DNA of 64,000 bases from Pectobacterium aroidearum (GTDB lineage: Bacteria; Pseudomonadota; Gammaproteobacteria; Enterobacterales; Enterobacteriaceae). The DNA is taken from assembly GCF_015689195.1 (NCBI RefSeq), contig NZ_CP065044.1:2666001-2730000 (forward strand). Reading direction: 5' to 3'. Every line of letters starts with the position of its first letter. The first letter of the stretch is position 1. Both the position numbers and the translations under genes were made by a program. Positions 8,917-18,386 of the stretch are shown here, piece by piece. Below the pieces are notes generated by a model. That model made no database searches and had not been told where the DNA came from. It worked only from the letters and a program-made list of their open reading frames with translations.

Positions 8917-9669
8917 ATGCTTTCAGCATATAATACCCCCCCCATTATAAAAACATTTTACCGCCCCATAGAGGTTGCTATTCGTTGGAGTCAATTAATG
9001 TCATCAGAGTCTGAAATACTTGATAAATTCGATAATAACCCGCTCACTTTCTTACATTCCTCTACTCAAACATGGCCAAACCTATCATTAAACCACGAAA
9101 GAGTGATTGATGGACTCATCAATGGAGAACTGCGGCATAGCAAACGCGGAATTACTAGTTCAACCCCCATAGACTTAAGCGATCCCGATTTATCAATTCG
9201 TCATGTCGATCTAAAAAACTGGATGATGTCATATTATCCAAATGAGAAACCCGACTTTTTGTTCTCTCCAGAGGAAAAAATCCCCGCGATAACTATAAAT
9301 ATAAATTCGGTGCAAATTCTTTTAGCCGAATTAGAGGTGATGCGTATAAAGAACAACAATCTTGAAACCCAGAATAATAATATACAAAACGATTACCTTT
9401 CACTAAAAGCTACTTGCGCATCAGCGATGTTGAATTCAACACAGTCCGCACTGGGAGAACGGAGCGAAAGTACATATCTGACAGTGATTGGGGCGTTAAT
9501 TAGCTTATATAATCAACATTCACCTTCAGGCCAGGCATATACGCTTTTTACCTCTCAGGATGCGGTGATTTCCGCTTTAATTGCTCACTATGGCGATAAA
9601 AGGGGCATTTCCAAAAGCACGCTTGAAAACAAGTTCGCTCAGGCAAAACGTCTGCTCAATAACTCATAG
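8917..9669 (+). CDS. Hypothetical protein, about 250 residues
   Basis: I do not recognise a named family. The protein is soluble-looking, without signal peptide or membrane helix. The N-terminal half carries polar motifs (FYRPIEVAIRW, HVDLKNWMMSYYP, KPDFLF). A short coiled-coil-like, Asn/Gln-rich stretch lies near residues 150-170. The C-terminal 60 residues (AVISALIAHYGDKRGISKSTLENKFAQAKRLL) look like a helical DNA-binding-type segment. The ATG at 8917 is preferred over 8896 because AAAGGA lies at 8904-8909. It is much richer in A and T than its neighbours, which suggests horizontal acquisition. A run of eight C at 8936-8943 lies just after the start. Confidence 0.65.
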   Translation: MLSAYNTPPIIKTFYRPIEVAIRWSQLMSSESEILDKFDNNPLTFLHSSTQTWPNLSLNHERVIDGLINGELRHSKRGITSSTPIDLSDPDLSIRHVDLKNWMMSYYPNEKPDFLFSPEEKIPAITININSVQILLAELEVMRIKNNNLETQNNNIQNDYLSLKATCASAMLNSTQSALGERSESTYLTVIGALISLYNQHSPSGQAYTLFTSQDAVISALIAHYGDKRGISKSTLENKFAQAKRLLNNS

Positions 9670-9781
9670 TTTTTACCCTTACCGGGGTCTACTCCACCCC
9701 AGCTAAGGTGAAAACCACATACTCTTTTTACATAGTAGATGTCCGCATCATTCTATTACGTCTGAGGGATAATCTACTATC

Positions 9782-11743
9782 ATGCATAAACAAGCTCGTT
9801 TTGCATTAGCGTATCTTACGCCATTCCATACCCAGCAGATCTCATCGCCCCGTAGAAAACCACGACCATCATCTTTTGCAAGTAGTCTGTGCAACATTCT
9901 CATTCTGCTGTGGACCCTCACATTCAGCACCTCAGGAATCGCCTTAACAATTGCAGAAACACGCCATCTGATCGACCGCACTGGATTTGGCACAACCCCA
10001 CAGGATATTGAACGTTTCAAAGAGATGACGCGGGAACAAGCCGTGGATTATCTGCTAAGCACACTCGATGCGCCTTTTTACACTCTTCCCCCGGCTTTCG
10101 TACAGAAACCTTATCCAGATTACTGGCAGGAAGGCTGGCGAGAGCAAAATATGATTTTCTTCCGTATCAACGAAATTAACCAGTTGCAGGCGTGGTGGGT
10201 ACAGGAAATGATTCTGACACCCACTCCATTTGCCGATCGCCTCACGCTGTTCTGGCACAACCATTTCGTTTCCCGGTTTGACAGCACCCTCATCACCGCC
10301 CCTTTTTTCGATCAGCTCACTCTATTTCGGCAGGTCGGTAGCCAGAGCTTTCGCCTTCTGATACGAAAAATACTCCAAGACCCCATGATGCTCAGCGGGT
10401 TGGATAACACCTCTAATACACGCCAGAATCCTAATGAAAATCTTGCAAGAGAATTGATGGAGCTCTTTACCCTGGGAGAGGGTAATTACAGTGAAAATGA
10501 CGTCAAACAAGTGGCCCGCATTCTGGCCGGGCATGGTGTCAACGCCATGCAGCAATGGCGTTATCGATTTGACGCCAATGCGGCGGTATCTGGCGAAAAA
10601 ACGCTGCTAGGCAAGAGAATTCAAGGAACACCCGATGAAGAACTCGATCAGCTTGTTGATGTTTTATTGTCGCAACCCCAAACGGCAACGCGTTTAGCAG
10701 GAAAGTTTTACCGCGCCTTTATTTCGCTAGAGGATGACCCAGAAACGGTATCCGGATTAGCACAAAATTTACGCAATAATGACTATGCGATGAAACCGTT
10801 CATACGTGAATTGTTGCTCAGTCCCGCTTTTTGGCACGAACGCAATCGTGGAGCATTGGTCAAATCCCCGCTGGATCTTATCGTCGGTTTTTCTCGCACG
10901 CTGTCGCTGGTGTTGCCTGATCAACACATCCTACTTGATTATCTTCAGACTCTGGGACAAAGCCCCTTTATGGCTCCCTCAGTGGCGGGATGGGAAGAGG
11001 GAATGGCATGGCTTGATGGCAAGACACTGGTCGATCGTACCAGAGTGTTAACCCGACTGTGGTCTGCTGTAGAAAATCCGCCGCCTGACAATGATGGGTT
11101 AATCGTGCGTTTTTCATCCGAAAATCGTGGGCTACCAGCTCGCTTTATCGTCACCGCCAATGGGCAAAAGCTTGCCAGAATTACTGCAAAGATCGGGGCA
11201 GATACCCGGCAAGAACAAGCTTCCAACGAGCCAGGAAATCTGAAACCCATGTGGGAAACCGTCGCTATTCCCTTACCCAGCGGATCCGCAACATTGGAAA
11301 ATGTCACCATTACGATGGATGCAGATGAACCCGACACCCATTTATTTATCAATTGGATTTCCTTCAAGGGTTATCGTTTTTCTCCCCATCAAGCCAGTTG
11401 GATCATCCCGAAGGGTTCCTCCTGCCTTGCAGACTCACCGTTAGGATCTTTTTACTGCAACCTGAGTTTATCTTTTGACCTTACCACACCGATCGGGAGC
11501 GAAGAGGCCAGTCTGATCGATCGGAGCACCCCACTCAACGCCAACATCGAATACGGTACAGGTCGCCTAAAGCCGCAATTTAGTCAATCGGGAAGCGCGC
11601 TACCCACTAGTGTCACACCTTATGCCCGTATATCTCCTCATTCACTACTGGCTATCTCGCCTTTTAGACAACCCGTCAGTTGGGATAACAGTGCCGTGAC
11701 CTTAAAGGCACTGACACTTGACCCTGCATTTAATCTGAAATAG
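9782..11743 (+). CDS. DUF1800 family exported protein with possible carbohydrate-binding module
   Basis: The protein begins with a basic segment and a hydrophobic helix (about residues 34-54), a signal or anchor sequence, so it acts outside the cytoplasm. Residues about 55-400 match the DUF1800 pattern: LIDRTGFGTTPQDIERFKEMTREQAVDYLL, LFWHNHFVSRF, and the NENLARELMELFTLGEGNYSENDV segment. Residues about 440-530 form a beta-rich module ending LFINWISFKGYRFSP, reminiscent of calcium-dependent xylan-binding modules; that call is tentative. DUF1800 genes are usually paired with DUF1501 genes, and the next gene, 16 bases on, is one. The biochemical role of the pair is unknown. Confidence 0.8.
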   Translation: MHKQARFALAYLTPFHTQQISSPRRKPRPSSFASSLCNILILLWTLTFSTSGIALTIAETRHLIDRTGFGTTPQDIERFKEMTREQAVDYLLSTLDAPFYTLPPAFVQKPYPDYWQEGWREQNMIFFRINEINQLQAWWVQEMILTPTPFADRLTLFWHNHFVSRFDSTLITAPFFDQLTLFRQVGSQSFRLLIRKILQDPMMLSGLDNTSNTRQNPNENLARELMELFTLGEGNYSENDVKQVARILAGHGVNAMQQWRYRFDANAAVSGEKTLLGKRIQGTPDEELDQLVDVLLSQPQTATRLAGKFYRAFISLEDDPETVSGLAQNLRNNDYAMKPFIRELLLSPAFWHERNRGALVKSPLDLIVGFSRTLSLVLPDQHILLDYLQTLGQSPFMAPSVAGWEEGMAWLDGKTLVDRTRVLTRLWSAVENPPPDNDGLIVRFSSENRGLPARFIVTANGQKLARITAKIGADTRQEQASNEPGNLKPMWETVAIPLPSGSATLENVTITMDADEPDTHLFINWISFKGYRFSPHQASWIIPKGSSCLADSPLGSFYCNLSLSFDLTTPIGSEEASLIDRSTPLNANIEYGTGRLKPQFSQSGSALPTSVTPYARISPHSLLAISPFRQPVSWDNSAVTLKALTLDPAFNLK

Positions 11744-11759
11744 ATAAGGATATCCGCTT

Positions 11760-12959
11760 ATGTCAGCACCGTTTATACCGTCACGGCGTTTACTTCTCGG
11801 TGGGCTTGCCGCAGGGATATTAACAACCATGCTTCCCCTGCGCGGGTTCGCCAAAAGCACCATTCCTATTAATAAGCATTTGATCGTCATTGAATTATTT
11901 GGGGGAAATGATGCGTTAAACACGTTGGTTCCCTATCGGGATCCGCTCTATCGACATTATCGCCCTATGCTAGCGTTAAAAGCGCACGAATATGCGCCTT
12001 TAAACGACGATTTAGCTTTTAACCTCGCCTGGAAAAAACTCGCTCATGTATTTCAAAAGGGGGAGTTAGCGGTAATACAAGACGTGGGTTATCCGTCGCC
12101 CAATCTGTCTCATTTCAGTTCCGCCGCAATATGGGCCAATGGCGCTGATACCCCGACGCTGAAATCAGGATGGGCTGGTCGCGTTCTGAGCACCTCTTCA
12201 CGTGAGGAGCGGTATCATGATACCGATGGCATTATTCTCTCTGGCGATCAGTCTTTACTTATCCATCCGACGATCCAGGCGCTGACGCTTCAGGATAGTC
12301 GCGCCCTGCTTAGCACCGATTTAACCCTGGCCTCCTCCCAAACCAATGATAACCGCCCTCCCGCAGCACAACACATCCTGCGGTTAATGGAGAGTACCAG
12401 CACGATAAGTCGACGAATTCAAAATAAGCTGCGCAATCAGAACCATTTCACTCGTCGATTTACCCACGACGGCTACATTGAACCGCAAAATGCCCAAGCG
12501 GCAACAATACTCTGGCTTATAGAGAATAATGTCCGTTCACCGCTGTACAAAATCAGTTTGTCTGGCTTCGATCTGCATAGCAATTTGCGCGGTGAACATG
12601 AACGCCAACTCAGCAAAGTAGAAACGTTAATGCTGGGGCTACGGCAAGGACTCATCGATATTGGCGCCTGGCAGGACAGCCTGATTATGGTGCACTCAGA
12701 GTTCGGACGTCGGCCAAAAGAAAATGCATCGGGCGGAACCGATCACGGCACCTGTGGGCCAATGTTGTTATTGGGTGGTCAAGTCGAGGGGGGTATCTGG
12801 GGAGCCCGCAGCCCACTTGATAAGTTGGATAGCGATGGCAACCCTTATTTCTCTACCGATTTCCGCTCGATATACGCCGCCGTCGCCGAACGTTTTTGGA
12901 AACTTCCAGTGACTCAGGCTGGGGGAACGCCGCTCTCTCCTCTGAATATTCGCCTTTAA
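11760..12959 (+). CDS. DUF1501 family protein with Tat signal peptide
   Basis: The N-terminus carries a twin-arginine motif (SRRLLLGGLAAG, residues 8-19) and a hydrophobic stretch ending near FAKS, so it is probably exported folded by Tat. The mature part shows DUF1501 hallmarks: LIVIELFGGNDALNTLVPY, SHFSSAAIWANG, and the C-terminal VHSEFGRRPKEN...GTDHGTCGPMLLLGG segment. The fold is distantly related to the alkaline phosphatase/sulfatase superfamily, and the conserved Asp/His residues could bind metal. The usual length is about 400 residues. It follows the DUF1800 gene by 16 bases and precedes the glycosyltransferase gene by 32, so it is likely in the same operon. Confidence 0.85.
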   Translation: MSAPFIPSRRLLLGGLAAGILTTMLPLRGFAKSTIPINKHLIVIELFGGNDALNTLVPYRDPLYRHYRPMLALKAHEYAPLNDDLAFNLAWKKLAHVFQKGELAVIQDVGYPSPNLSHFSSAAIWANGADTPTLKSGWAGRVLSTSSREERYHDTDGIILSGDQSLLIHPTIQALTLQDSRALLSTDLTLASSQTNDNRPPAAQHILRLMESTSTISRRIQNKLRNQNHFTRRFTHDGYIEPQNAQAATILWLIENNVRSPLYKISLSGFDLHSNLRGEHERQLSKVETLMLGLRQGLIDIGAWQDSLIMVHSEFGRRPKENASGGTDHGTCGPMLLLGGQVEGGIWGARSPLDKLDSDGNPYFSTDFRSIYAAVAERFWKLPVTQAGGTPLSPLNIRL

Positions 12960-12991
12960 CCGATCGCCTTATTTCTACGGGACACCCTTGT

Positions 12992-15900
12992 ATGAAAAAA
13001 ACCATGGCACTGAACCATCCGACTACGATCACCGATAGCGATAACTGGCAAATGCTGGCAAAAATCCGGCAATCCTGTCGTGATAATATCCGTATAAGCG
13101 GAGGCCTCCCCGCCGGACAAGCCGATATTCTCGTGTGCCTCACGCTGTATAACGAACCGGCTCCCATGCTTGCCGATACGCTGGCAGGGCTGGTTCGTAA
13201 TCAGCAAGAGTTAACCACAACGTTTGCCAATCGTCCGCCCAACATCATCATTTGCATCCTACTTGATGGCACCGACAGCGCTCACCCATCAACCGTCTCG
13301 CTTTTAGCCTCGCTGGGATTACTGCCAGTGCAAACGCCCACATCGGACAAGCAGAGCAATTCATTGACGCTTCAGGTCAGCGAACAGTCCACCTCTCATA
13401 TTCTGCGCTGCTGTGATCAATCTGGGATAGCTGAAAGCGCGGAGCAGAACATGACGCTACTTCTTGCCAACAAGCGCCATAATGCAGGAAAGCTGGATAG
13501 CCATGCCTGGTTTTTTTGGGGTGTAGGGCGTGTCGTTAAGGCAGAATTTGCCATGCAGATCGATGCGGGATCGGTCACTGAGTCAGCATGTTTGATACAG
13601 TTACTACAACATATGTGGCGAGATCCTTATTGTGGGGCCGTCACAACGCGCGTGATGCTCCCGGTTCCCACGGATGCAAACCTGGCACAAAATTGGCAAT
13701 ACGCCGATTTTATTTGGGAAAAAGTCAGTGATTGGGCCATCGGCAGTGCTCTGGATTATCTGGAAGTGGTTCCTGGACAATGCAGTATGATTCGATGGAG
13801 CCAATTTTGTGAAAATCACGGACATCCGCACGCGCCGATTGAGGCCTACCTGCGTGGGCTAATTCCCCAAGGTTTATTAGAGCGTAACCTGTTTCTAGCG
13901 GAAGATCGGGTTATGGGGTTTGAACTGGCCACACACCATCAAGGGAGCGGGGTACGTTATGAGCAAGGTGCCGTTGTACGTTCAGACCCAGCGCCTACTT
14001 TCATAGAACTTCTGCGCCAGCGACGACGTTGGGTCAATAGTACCCTTGCCGCTCGCTTACACTCGTTATCCCGATTGCCCGAGGTGATAACGCAGTCCTC
14101 TCTTTCGCCAATGCGACGCTGCAATGTTACGCTTTCTTTACTTTGGGGAATGTTACAGTTTATTTCTCAATTTATGATGCCCTCATTTAGCGCCATTTTG
14201 CTCGCGGCAGGTGTACACACATTTGTCAGCCGTATCCTGCCAGACGCCAATCCGTCACTTAACACCACTGCAGCCATAGGGGCGGCACTGCTTTTTATTG
14301 TCATCTGGATCGGAACGCTCTGTATGAACCGTAGAGCCACGTTGAATAATGAGGCTGGCACGTGCTACCACATCGCTGCGATGTCGGTACTCGGAGGATT
14401 ACTGGGAGCGGCATGTATCCTGGCACTGTTGGAAACCTCCATAACGAACGTCAGCCTCATGGGCGTGGCTCTGTTACTGCTTTGCCTTGCCATTGGCCTG
14501 CATTCATGGAGTTATCTACGGCAGTTCCTACGCTGGATGCCCCTTTACCTCATTCTATTACCGATTTTCAGCGTCTATCTGACAACCTACTCTATCGCCA
14601 ACATTAATGATGTCAGTTGGGGAACCAAAGGCTTGACCACTCATCAGTCTGGGGATAATAAACAAAAATCGTGGGCGGCCACTCGCGACAAACTGCTATT
14701 TATCTGGGGTGCCGGTTCACTGACCGTCGTGTTACTGTTCTTGCTGGCACTCCCTAACACGCAATGGATGTTCATTATCCAATGCGCTGCCATGTTTTTC
14801 TGTGTTCGTATAATACTGTCATCCATCACCAGCATCGGTGCCAGTCTCACCAAACGATTGCGCATGCGGCGTAAACACGCATCTGTTCCCTTTGTCGATA
14901 GCGTTGAATATCCCGTCTCCTCTTTGCTCCCTATCGTCAGGCCGGTTTTCCCACCTTTCGAGTCCTTCTCGTCGATCATAGAAGAGAGTCTTACCCGCGG
15001 TAATGTCACCAACAATGGCCCCTATGTTCGCCAATTAGAAAGTCGGTTAACTGAATATCAATCGGTTCCCACACGCGTATTCTGTAACGGTGAGCAGGCA
15101 TTAATTACCCTGTTACTGGCAGCAGACATTAAGGGCAAAGACGTTATTGTTCCCTCATTTACCTTTGCTGGCACGCCTCATGCTGTCGTTATGGCCGGGG
15201 GAACGCCAGTTTTCGCTGATATTAAAAGCCAGGATTGTCCGCTGCTGGATCCCAACGATGTCATACGTCGCATCACTGCGAATACTACCGCGATTGTTGC
15301 CGTAGACGTGTATGGCTATGCCAGCGACTATGCTGTTTTACAACAAATTGCGCGAACCCACGGGCTGCGGCTGTTTATCGACAGTGCCCCTGCTTTTGGC
15401 ACCACGGTTAATGGACAACGAATCGGAGGCTTCGGCGATGCGCAAATTTTCAGTTTTCACGCAACGAAGTCATATAACACCATTGAAGGTGGCTGCCTAT
15501 GCAGTCATGACGCGGAGCTCATCAAACGTGCCGAAGCGATTCGCAATTTCGGGCAGGATGCATCTGGTATCTGTGTACTTCCTGGATTGAATGGCAAGAT
15601 GAGTGAACTCAACGCGATTATCGGGCTGGCACAACTCCCTTATCTCGAATCCCAATTAACATGCCGTCGGCAAGCGGCGTCGCGTCTGATTACAGGTATG
15701 ACTTCCATTCCCGGCCTGACCCCCTGCTTACCCCCCGAGGGGCAATCCCCTGTCTGGCAATATCTACCCATTTACGTAGATGCGAAGCGTTATGGTATGA
15801 GCCGTAATGACCTGCAACACGCGCTGCATGCACAAGGGATCATGGTACGCAGCTATTACGCACCAGCCTGTCATCTCATGCCCGCCTATGCAGGGAAGCC

Positions 15901-16063
15901 GCAGGCCTCACTCCCACAAACCGAACATCTGTCTGCATGTGTTTTAGCATTGCCAATTTACAACGACATGACGGAGAAAGAATGCGAACTCATCATTACC
16001 TCACTCAGAGCATTAGCCCTTTCTCCCCTCACTCACCACGTTGCTGAAGGAGTACACGCATGA
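12992..16063 (+). CDS. Chitin-synthase-like glycosyltransferase fused to a DegT/DnrJ/EryC1-type aminotransferase
   Basis: This is a 1023-residue two-part enzyme. The N-terminal half is a GT2 processive transferase with chitin-synthase signatures: MQIDAGS, LAEDRVMGFEL, LLRQRRRWVNST and, near the membrane end, NINDVSWGTKG. About seven membrane helices follow between roughly residues 380 and 620. The C-terminal ~370 residues are a sugar aminotransferase of the DegT family with the PLP lysine in FHATKSYNTIEGG, plus NGEQALITLLLAA and PSFTFAGTPHAV. The frame is open from 12896, but ATG 12992 is past the previous stop and gives a sensible N-terminus. The stop overlaps the next start by four bases. 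A fusion of polymerising transferase and sugar transaminase is odd and suggests coupled making and use of an amino sugar. Confidence 0.85.
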   Translation: MKKTMALNHPTTITDSDNWQMLAKIRQSCRDNIRISGGLPAGQADILVCLTLYNEPAPMLADTLAGLVRNQQELTTTFANRPPNIIICILLDGTDSAHPSTVSLLASLGLLPVQTPTSDKQSNSLTLQVSEQSTSHILRCCDQSGIAESAEQNMTLLLANKRHNAGKLDSHAWFFWGVGRVVKAEFAMQIDAGSVTESACLIQLLQHMWRDPYCGAVTTRVMLPVPTDANLAQNWQYADFIWEKVSDWAIGSALDYLEVVPGQCSMIRWSQFCENHGHPHAPIEAYLRGLIPQGLLERNLFLAEDRVMGFELATHHQGSGVRYEQGAVVRSDPAPTFIELLRQRRRWVNSTLAARLHSLSRLPEVITQSSLSPMRRCNVTLSLLWGMLQFISQFMMPSFSAILLAAGVHTFVSRILPDANPSLNTTAAIGAALLFIVIWIGTLCMNRRATLNNEAGTCYHIAAMSVLGGLLGAACILALLETSITNVSLMGVALLLLCLAIGLHSWSYLRQFLRWMPLYLILLPIFSVYLTTYSIANINDVSWGTKGLTTHQSGDNKQKSWAATRDKLLFIWGAGSLTVVLLFLLALPNTQWMFIIQCAAMFFCVRIILSSITSIGASLTKRLRMRRKHASVPFVDSVEYPVSSLLPIVRPVFPPFESFSSIIEESLTRGNVTNNGPYVRQLESRLTEYQSVPTRVFCNGEQALITLLLAADIKGKDVIVPSFTFAGTPHAVVMAGGTPVFADIKSQDCPLLDPNDVIRRITANTTAIVAVDVYGYASDYAVLQQIARTHGLRLFIDSAPAFGTTVNGQRIGGFGDAQIFSFHATKSYNTIEGGCLCSHDAELIKRAEAIRNFGQDASGICVLPGLNGKMSELNAIIGLAQLPYLESQLTCRRQAASRLITGMTSIPGLTPCLPPEGQSPVWQYLPIYVDAKRYGMSRNDLQHALHAQGIMVRSYYAPACHLMPAYAGKPQASLPQTEHLSACVLALPIYNDMTEKECELIITSLRALALSPLTHHVAEGVHA

Positions 16064-17088
16064 AAAACACGATTCTGGTTGCTGGCGCAGGTGGCTACAT
16101 CGGCATACCGCTATGCCATTTATTAATTAATCAGGGATACCGCGTGGTGGCCTTCGATCGCTTTTACTTCGGCCAGCCCGTATCAGAAATGCCACAATCT
16201 CCAAAATTCCATACGCTACGTGGCGATATACGCCACATCACCCCCGATATATTGCACAATGTTGAAGCCGTCATCGATCTCGCGGGATTAAGCAACGATC
16301 CTGCCGCACAGATATCGTCCACGCTCACCCATGCCATCAATTACGACGGCGCTTGTCATCTCGCCAATACGGCAAAAAAGGCGGGTGTTCAGCGCTACAT
16401 CTATATGAGTTCCGCCTCGGTTTATGGTCGTTCTGGTGCAGAATCAGCAGATGAAGAAATGGAGTGCAAACCACAGAGCCTCTACGCGGAACTGAAACTC
16501 AATGTGGAACGTAAACTTCTCCAGTTGCGCGATACCACTTTTCACCCGGTCATTCTGCGCAATGCCACAGTATTCGGTCTCGCACCTCGCATGCGTTATG
16601 ATCTCTCCGTCAATATCATGACGCGTATGGCCGTGCGGGAGAAATTCATTACCATTGATGGTGATGGCCTCCAGCACCGTCCGTTTATTCACGTTCAGGA
16701 TGTCGCACGTGCCGTACTACTCGCCTTACAGCTTGATCTCCCACTTTCAGTGCCCCCCGTTTTTAATATTGGTGGCGACTCGTTAAATCACACCATCAAC
16801 AGCATTGCTGCCATCATCACCGAGGAAATTCCCGAGGTGAAAATCGTTCATCACCCTCTATCTCTGGATACCCGTGATTATCAACTCTGTTTTTCCCATG
16901 CGAGAACTACGTTAGGTTTTTTACCTACACACAGCATTCGTGATGGAGTAAGAGAAATTGTTCATGTGCTAACTACCGATCAACTGGCGGGAACACAGCC
17001 GACCTGCTTTACCGCACAGTGGTACACGGATTTAATTGAGTGGGAGAAACGCTTACAACCTTTGCAGCTAGATGGGCATCTTTTTTAG
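16060..17088 (+). CDS. NAD-dependent sugar epimerase/dehydratase
   Basis: This is an extended short-chain dehydrogenase of 342 residues. The N-terminal Rossmann motif is GAGGYIGIPL (residues 8-17). The catalytic Ser lies in YMSSASVYGRSG and Tyr-Lys in YAELKLNVERK. HRPFIHVQDVARAVLLAL is the typical C-terminal nucleotide-sugar motif. It probably converts the nucleotide sugar that the upstream aminotransferase/transferase uses. The ATGA overlap with the preceding gene implies translational coupling, and the GC-rich hairpin at 17111 closes the unit. Confidence 0.88.
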   Translation: MKNTILVAGAGGYIGIPLCHLLINQGYRVVAFDRFYFGQPVSEMPQSPKFHTLRGDIRHITPDILHNVEAVIDLAGLSNDPAAQISSTLTHAINYDGACHLANTAKKAGVQRYIYMSSASVYGRSGAESADEEMECKPQSLYAELKLNVERKLLQLRDTTFHPVILRNATVFGLAPRMRYDLSVNIMTRMAVREKFITIDGDGLQHRPFIHVQDVARAVLLALQLDLPLSVPPVFNIGGDSLNHTINSIAAIITEEIPEVKIVHHPLSLDTRDYQLCFSHARTTLGFLPTHSIRDGVREIVHVLTTDQLAGTQPTCFTAQWYTDLIEWEKRLQPLQLDGHLF

Positions 17089-17110
17089 GTTTATACAGAT
17101 AACATTGATG

Positions 17111-17139
17111 GCGGCGGGGTTGTAAAACAATCCCGCCGC
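17111..17139 (+). terminator. GC-rich hairpin closing the glycan unit
   Basis: A 13-bp stem with a single G-T pair and a 3-base loop lies 22 bases after the epimerase stop. It lacks a T run, so it may be a transcript-stabilising hairpin or a weak terminator. Confidence 0.55.
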
Positions 17140-17439
17140 ACAGTCACACCAACGCGGAGGTAACAATTAAAACGAAGAAAATAATTATCTTTATACTGAA
17201 TAATTTTATTTAGGTAGTTAATGCGTAACTAATCACAACTCAAAAATATCCTGTTTATTAATGACAGAATATCGCTGGAGTTTTTTCCTGATATCTATTT
17301 AAACTCAATGCAGTTTCAAGTGCGATCCCTTCCTATTTCAAGTTTCAGGTACGTTATTCAATAATAACGTTTTATTCTGTAACACGAATTATTTAGGGCA
17401 TATTCTAATGGATAGAAATCTCAATATAAGGGAATCGGT
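17140..17439. promoter_or_regulatory. AT-rich promoter region before the SDR gene
   Basis: A 300-base gap, AT-rich with several TATTTA/TAATTT-like stretches, preceding an AAGGGA ribosome site and ATG 17440. No gene is evident. It probably holds the promoter of the biosynthesis-like cluster. Confidence 0.4.
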
Positions 17440-18219
17440 ATGGATACGCCGCACTTCTTTGCCCTGTCTGGAAAAACCGCGCTCATCACCGGAGGATCGC
17501 GTGGGCTAGGGTTGCAAATTGCCGAAGCGCTCGGTGCACAAGGCGCTCATATTATCCTCTCAGCGCGCCACGCCGATGAATTACAGACCGCGCAGTCACA
17601 CCTCTCCTCGCTGGGTATTCGTGCCGAATGGATTGTCGCCGACAATACGCAAGACAGTGATATTGAACGCCTCGCCGAGGAAGCCATCGCTAAAACAGGT
17701 CAGGTAGATATTCTCGTCAATAATGCCGGTACCGCATTTGGTTCCCCGGCGGAAGACCATGCGATTGCTGACTGGGATCGCGTCATGAACCTGAATATCC
17801 GCAGCCTGTTTTTATTAACGCAGAAAATCGGTAAAGGCAGCATGATCCCCCGCCGCTATGGAAAAATTATTAACGTGGCATCGCTTGCTGGTTTACAGGG
17901 TAATCTGCCCGGCTGGCTGGAAGGCATCGCCTACAGCACCAGCAAAGGTGCCGTGGTGAATTTTACCCGAGCATTAGCGGGCGAATGGGGAGAATTTAAT
18001 ATCACCGTCAATGCGCTCGCGCCCGGTTTTTTCCCTTCAACGATGACGCAGAACCTGTTGAATCGCCTTGGCGTCGATGAGCTGGCGCAAAAGTCCCCAC
18101 TGCGACGCATTGGTGATGATGAAGACTTAAAAGGTGCTGCGATCTTATTTGCTTCCGACGCCAGTAAATATATTACGGGCCAAATACTTTCTATTGACGG
18201 AGGTATGAGCGCCATATAA
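17440..18219 (+). CDS. SDR family oxidoreductase (gluconate 5-dehydrogenase-like)
   Basis: This is a classical short-chain dehydrogenase of 259 residues, probably cytoplasmic and NAD(P)-dependent. Cofactor motif TGGSRGLG lies at residues 17-24, NNAG near residue 93, the catalytic Ser in INVASLAG and Tyr-x-x-x-Lys in YSTSKGAVVNFTRA. The C-terminus has the common ITGQILSIDGG motif. The family includes gluconate 5-dehydrogenases and 3-oxoacyl reductases, but the substrate cannot be read from sequence. It stands 167 bases before the oxygenase gene, separated by a degenerate repeat, and may be the first gene of the cluster 17440-22755. Confidence 0.85.
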   Translation: MDTPHFFALSGKTALITGGSRGLGLQIAEALGAQGAHIILSARHADELQTAQSHLSSLGIRAEWIVADNTQDSDIERLAEEAIAKTGQVDILVNNAGTAFGSPAEDHAIADWDRVMNLNIRSLFLLTQKIGKGSMIPRRYGKIINVASLAGLQGNLPGWLEGIAYSTSKGAVVNFTRALAGEWGEFNITVNALAPGFFPSTMTQNLLNRLGVDELAQKSPLRRIGDDEDLKGAAILFASDASKYITGQILSIDGGMSAI

Positions 18220-18244
18220 ATCCCTCCGCATTATTAGCTCTACC

Positions 18245-18338
18245 CTAAATAATTCGAGTTTCAGGCAGGTGGAAAATCTGCCGGCAACAGATTTGAACGC
18301 AGCTAACACCCATGCAGCGTGAAGTATGACGGATATAG
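18245..18338. repeat. Degenerate intergenic repeat, copy A
   Basis: The stretch begins CCTAAATAATTCGAGTTTCA and ends GTGAAGTATGACGGATATA. It shares both ends with the element at 56358-56409 (AATAATTCGAGT and GAAGTATGACGG), with different length between. This matches a short dispersed repeat I recall from intergenic regions of Pectobacterium and relatives. It splits the SDR gene from the rest of the cluster. Confidence 0.6.
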
Positions 18339-18386
18339 ATTCATGTACGGTGTTTTTCAGTCGAGCTAATTACAGGAGTAATAGCG

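Noticed and set aside
8936-8943. Run of eight C as a phase-variation switch
   Set aside because: A single short run without evidence of length variation; noted only.
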